DNA from: Adineta steineri
Lineage: Eukaryota; Rotifera; Eurotatoria; Adinetida; Adinetidae
Assembly (NCBI GenBank): GCA_905250115.1
Contig: CAJNOI010000138.1
Location: 186,001 to 250,000 of the forward strand
DNA length: 64,000 nucleotides
Direction of reading: 5' to 3'
In this document: positions 59,301-64,000 of the stretch, one piece after another
How positions within the stretch are numbered: position 1 is the stretch's first letter
Layout of the letters: each line of letters opens with the position of its first letter
Translations under genes and position numbers: made by a program
Notes under the pieces: model-generated
Told to the model about the DNA's origin: nothing
What the model saw: the letters and a program-made list of their open reading frames with translations, nothing else
The model's database searches: none

Positions 59301-62300
59301 TAATCAATCGATTACTAATGGTTCAGGTTTATATTCATATGATTTATCAAAGGGACTTTCAGTTAGTTTAACGGATATATATCCAAAACATATTGGAAAT
59401 CTTACGATTGATTATAATGGAAATTTAACAATTAATGCATCGAGAATTTTAGGTGGAGAATTAATACTAAGAATAGATCGTTTATCGGATTGGAGTCATG
59501 GACGAATTGAAATGAAAGTTGAACGAGTATTTTTTTTCTTCAAACAAAACTTTTTATTCAATTTATATTATAATATTTATCAATCATCTTTCAATTTAAC
59601 ATTAATAAGAAATCAAAATAATAAAATACAATGCATATTTCTAAAGAATAAATCTGATTTACATTATTCATTCATTATTAATACATCTTTAATAGAATTG
59701 TATCATCACACTCAGGTAATTGGAATATACAAAAATCCACACTACTTATTTTTGTTGATATTTCGCGTTTTTAATGTGCCCAGGCACACATGATCTTTAA
59801 AAAAACGCGTAAAAACGCGTTCAAACAACGTATATATGGCGTTTTTACGGTAGACCATTGTAAAAACGTCATTTTTACGAATGCTTAACGCGTTTCTACG
59901 CAATTTTTCAGAAAGCGTTCTACTGCGTTAAAATTTACTCCGTAGTTACTCGCTGAAACGCGGAATTTAACGTGATTTTACACGTTATTTTATGAGTTTT
60001 AACGCGTTAAGCACACATTGTCGACACGTTAATCACAGTAGACAAAGTTAATGGAGATAAAAATCGTAAAAATGGGCGCTTTTCCGGATTTTATTTTCAT
60101 TAAAATTTTAAAATTTCTACACGTATTTTTCCGTTTTTGTTTGGGTTTTATCTGTCTGGGTATTTGATCAAGCTAAAAAGACTTATATATTAGTTATTTA
60201 TAGACGGCTCTGAGAATAAACATACAGGAAAAGCTTTCTTTGGTATTTTCTTTCCCGTGGTTATAATAAAAATCGAAACTAAATACAAATTAATGCAAAC
60301 CGGGTCTGAACTTAAATCAAGATATGGGCCCGGATTCGGAATCGGTCGGGATCGGATCTGGAAAAATCTACAGCTCCGTACTTATGCATATTGTAGAAAC
60401 AGCCCGAATTCTTAGATTATTTCTGTTGATATATAGTATTTTTTAACACAATGTCATGATCACTTTTATCAATACTGGAATAAGAATCGTTTTGAAATTT
60501 GAGATGAGAATGTTGGATTTGAGTTTATCAACAACCGCATGATAAAATAGAAAATATTCAGAACTTCCAGATTTATCTTTTGAGAATAAAAGAAACTAAC
60601 TTCCTTAATTTTCTCTTAGTCAAAACGTCGACTTTGTGAGAACAAATCTATGGATCATATCTTTTGTTAGAGTACTTACTGTTCATTTAGAACGAAATAA
60701 TATATCCAGCATTGGTCAAGGATACCTTTCCTCATCAGACCGATATCAATCATAAAATATTTTGATATAGTCTATATTTGATATGATTACATTAAGATAA
60801 ACTATATTACTAGGTCCATTATAATGATTTATCAAATATTGGATTTCAATCTTCATCATTGATCAATGGGTGGTCTCTTTGGAATATTACTGTTCTTATG
60901 AATAATTTTCGACAAATTCAAATACAATTCAATCGATATTCATTTAATTTTCAAATTAATGATCGAATTATTCAATTGAAATTAAATTATTTAAATCAAA
61001 AACTTTTACGATCATATTTTCATATAAATCAATCGAATTTTATTACTACATCACTTGAAATACCTGGATATCATTATGAAAGTGAAGGAGAATTATTTGT
61101 TAATTATACAAATTTCTCTTTAAATTTACCAATAATTGAAACAATTCTTGAAAAAACTAAAAAGAAATCAAATATTTACTTAGAATTTTCTTCTCTTGAA
61201 AATAACCTCATTTTAAATATTACATCAAATTTTCGAAATGAATATTCATTTAAATCTATTCATAATTTTACATTTCATTACAATTATTTCTATCAAATGA
61301 ATATTCAACAATCTCTAACAATGACAAGATTAATCCATTATCAATTATTATCTTTTCATTTATTTACTCAATATATTAAAAATTCAACAATTCTTCAATT
61401 ATCTAATGGATCTATTACTTTACCATCATTATTTTTTACTAAACCATTTTTATTTAATTACGAACGAGATGTCGAATTATTTATACAAATGTTCGAATGG
61501 GCAAATCTAACACGAACTTCAACAAGTTACAATATCTCTACAATATTTGGTCTTCAATTATTAGCAATTCATGATTTCTCTACACGAATCTATATTCATT
61601 TCGAACAGATTATTTTAGGTAAACGTTATTTATTACTTTTTGAAATTGATCGTAATTGGATGATATCATTAATTATAAATAAAAAGATTCGATATGAATT
61701 TTTATCATCACCATTAAATTCTTTATTCTTACTAAAACGAATTAATTTAGATACAAATACAACTCTTACATTACCAATAAATTATCATACAGATAATCAA
61801 ACATTAATAAGAATTGATATAGCATTTTCCAAATTTTTTTCCAAATTTATCAATGATTTTGTATTAGATATATCGTTAAAAAATCATAGTTTTATATTAT
61901 ATTGTCATATACCATTATTTAAACGAGAATTTTTTTCTTTAATATGGAATAGATATGTACATAAAGAATTATTTCATTTTCATGGTTTAATACAAACGAA
62001 ATTTTTACGACGAAGACGTTTTATTGATTTTGATTATAATTGGAATTTAGCATCATTTCGATTTTGGACATTAAATTCTCATATAACAGTTTTTTCATTA
62101 GATCCTATTCAATTAAATTTAAATTTAACAAATGATTATTTATGGTATGGAAAATGGGCTATTGATTTTCGTATGATGTTATCGAATCGTCGAGAATTAA
62201 TTCGACTTAATCATAAATATCATTATAGAACATTTATATCAAATTTATTATTTGATCTTTATCTTATGAATTCACATTATGATTTAGATTTTATTTATTA

Positions 62301-64000
62301 TCATTTAAATCATTCTGTACAAGGTTTATTTATTAAAAATAAATATAAAAATGAAATTGATGGATATTGGAATGCAACAACAAATACACTTCAATTAAAT
62401 ACACAACATATGAAATCAGTTACAATAATTACATCTACATTTATTAAATCAATTATTGATAAATATCATCAAAAAATAGGAGTTCTTTTAGAACGTACTG
62501 AAGATTCGTTTACAAATGATACTCAAATATTAGAGGTATAAACATAATTAGTAGGGCATAAAAGAGAGAGACATTAAATCTTATCTTGTAAGATGGACCT
62601 ACATAGGAAATTAGTTATTAAAATCGTTTCTTTTGAATCATAGCAATTATCTGATAGGCTAAAGCAAGAGGAGAAAAGTGGGTTGTACAGATCCTAGGAT
62701 CGTTATGCTTATAGAGGATTCGCCTTCTCTCTAGAGTCCGGCAGGACCGGATTTTTCCATCCCGATCCTGACCGTCTCTCAGTCAAGAGAAACCCGTCCT
62801 GATCTCGGTCCTGGCGAAATATTTTTTCAGGATTTTCGATGCCGTTACCATTTTCTGTGAATACATTTCATCTAGACTTAAAATCCATTAATGTATTTAC
62901 TCGGGATTCCGCAGTCCCTATCCCGTTTTTAACAGAGCTATCCGTCTCGATCCCATCCCGTCGGGATAAAAGTCGGAATTTTTATCCCGCTCTCGACGGG
63001 ATACGGATCGGGACAGTCTCACCGAACCCTGCATCCCCCTCCTGGTCTAAATCATCATTCTTCTTGAAAATTTTCTAATCTATTAAGTTGAATTTTATAC
63101 TCTAGTGTAATCCTTATTTTATAATTCATACACGTCCACGATTATTTATTATTCATTATTATACGTTGAATGATGGTTTATCAACAATGACGTTTGAATG
63201 GTTAACACGATCATATTTGTCTTGGAATTATACAGGTCATGGACAAACTATATTTCCTATAACTAAAATTGAAATAGATTTGCGTACAAAATATATATTT
63301 CATTTACATACAACAACATTTAAATATTCTTGTGTATATAATAATAATAAACATCAATTAATTCTTCGTCGACAACCGATTTCTGAATATGCAGATGATC
63401 ATTATGAATTAAAACTAAAATATTATCATAATCGAACATTTTTAATACATCTTCAAGTAATAAATAATCATTATGAAATTATTGGCACTTCAAATTCTGA
63501 TGATTTATTTTGGAAACTTCATGGATATTTTCGAAAAGATCAATTCAATGGTTCATTATTATTATCCAATAATGATTGGTATTTATCATCGAAATTAAAT
63601 ATTAATTCTTCATTATATATTTCAACTGGACAATATGTTCAATTAATTCCAACAATAAATCCTCAAATAGCTTTTGAAATATTTCTAAAATCATATTTTA
63701 ATTTTGCTTTTCAATATGCAAATATACAGTCATTAATCGCTTTGAAATTTATTCATAATTCATCAGATATTAATTTATTTTTTTCATCAAAATCAATTAA
63801 TGAAACAATGTTTAACATATCATTTCAATTAAATAATATAATTAATCAAAATTGGATACTTGAAATACATAACAAACGTTTTTATCTGTATAATGATAAT
63901 TCCGAATTTATTTTCAATGGTAGTTTACAAGATTTTTCTTTTCAACATTTTATTGACAATAAAAAGATGAACTTCTTATTAAATGAAAATACAATCGAAT
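56381..64000 (+). CDS. Large lipid transfer protein (apolipophorin/apoB/vitellogenin type), partial
   Basis: Thirteen exons are in phase and reach the window edge: 56381-56429, 56480-56512, 56562-56710, 56767-56865, 56916-57047, 57098-57468, 57521-58145, 58201-58403, 58630-58803, 58859-59012, 59065-59715, 60814-62535, 63106 onward. They give about 1,750 residues so far. A signal peptide (MRIFVYVFLLLFFESQ) starts it. The N-terminal lipid-transport module is visible: CTFLVTKYKYISKAVF, a Tyr-rich strand, INQTNQYRRIKTVQINHGRF, CEFVLNI, then helical repeats (YRSIALRILNNPKKFQNQL, IRIITFQIIYSLL) and SIWSAHSGSYSFPFGKLNVV. The long C-terminal part is beta-rich with very many sequons. Such proteins are secreted lipid carriers in body fluid or yolk. 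Which subtype cannot be set without the missing end. Three introns are enlarged by GC-rich inserts. Confidence 0.85.
58448..58512. repeat. GC-rich palindromic insert in a lipid transfer gene intron
   Basis: The intron 58404-58629 (226 bases against about 50 for most in this gene) holds AGCTGCGGGTC (58448-58458) and its exact complement GACCCGCAGCT (58502-58512) around GGGTC-rich repeats. Probably a MITE relic. Confidence 0.55.
59716..60813. mobile_element. CpG-rich insert in a 1.1-kb intron
   Basis: This intron is about twenty times longer than its neighbours. Its first part (about 59766-60030) repeats the motif ACGCG and AACGCGTT many times in both directions, very CpG-rich for this genome. 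Near 60295-60395 it carries CCGGGTCTG, GGTCGGGATCGG and CAGCTCC, which resemble the inserts at 58448 and 62742. Boundaries and class are uncertain. Confidence 0.45.
62742..63031. mobile_element. GC-rich MITE candidate in a lipid transfer gene intron
   Basis: The 290-bp segment starts CAGGACCGG and ends CCGAACCCTG. Read inward from each end, the block TCCCGATCC occurs at the same distance (18 bases). Copies of CCCGATCC, ATCCCG and CGGGAT repeat through it. CAGG at both ends fits hAT-type elements, but I see no matching target duplication. It occupies intron 62536-63105. Confidence 0.5.

Noticed and set aside
59527-59609. Possible intron in the lipid transfer gene (GTATTT donor)
   Set aside because: The first AG downstream leads to an immediate stop, and the unspliced frame stays open to a better donor at 59716.
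1-64000. CRISPR arrays, bacterial operons, rRNA and tRNA genes
   Set aside because: Looked for and not seen; the gene structure is eukaryotic throughout, and I could not find a convincing tRNA fold by eye.

Overview
The window looks like one scaffold of a small invertebrate animal, most likely a bdelloid rotifer. It is AT-rich and gene-dense. Genes are split by many very short GT-AG introns (mostly 45-70 bases), and it carries animal-specific genes (YAP/Yorkie, SPATA7, claudin-like, rhodopsin-like GPCR, large lipid transfer protein). One gene is a B-box/coiled-coil/SPRY-like protein of a kind I associate with bdelloid genomes, and one glycosidase looks bacterial in type. The species call is inference from family knowledge; I ran no search.

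Layout. 1-7005 (-): a giant saposin-repeat (prosaposin-like) gene, open at the left edge and cut by a 100-N gap at 7006-7105. 7502-7744 (-): a possible tiny membrane protein. 10133-10690 (+): single-exon type I membrane protein. 11138-15215 (-): YTHDC1-type m6A reader, head to head with RPS4 (15596-16753, +). 19866-23002 (+): claudin-like four-pass protein with a long cytoplasmic tail. 23793-25201 (+): LicD/fukutin-type transferase. 26806-27822 (-): B-box/SPRY-like protein. 28212-29209 (-): PEX7. 30068-32078 (-): YAP/Yorkie, divergent from SPATA7 (32876-35313, +). 35807-36010 (+): Id/emc-like HLH. 38115-38519 (+): single-pass membrane protein. 39702-40133 (-): broken PLAC8-like gene. 46651-48915 (+): membrane-anchored GH20 hexosaminidase. 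54101-56074 (+): GPCR. 56381-64000+ (+): large lipid transfer protein, open at the right edge.

Between the genes and inside several introns lie short non-autonomous DNA transposons. Three have hAT-type ends (two with perfect 8-bp target duplications), one is piggyBac-like, one has ends that are each palindromic, and several GC-rich pieces sit in introns of the lipid transfer gene. A nearly self-complementary 225-bp hairpin lies at 36741-36965. I see no operons, CRISPR arrays, rRNA or convincing tRNA genes. The genes do not form one pathway; two neighbours are divergent pairs (YTHDC1/RPS4, YAP/SPATA7) that may share promoters.

Exon coordinates were read by eye from splice signals and reading phase. 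For RPS4, claudin-like, LicD, PEX7, YAP, SPATA7, GH20, GPCR and the lipid transfer gene the exon lengths close in frame. No single new molecular system stands out. The strongest leads are the bacterial-type hexosaminidase, the long hairpin, the broken PLAC8 gene and the dated MITE insertions.
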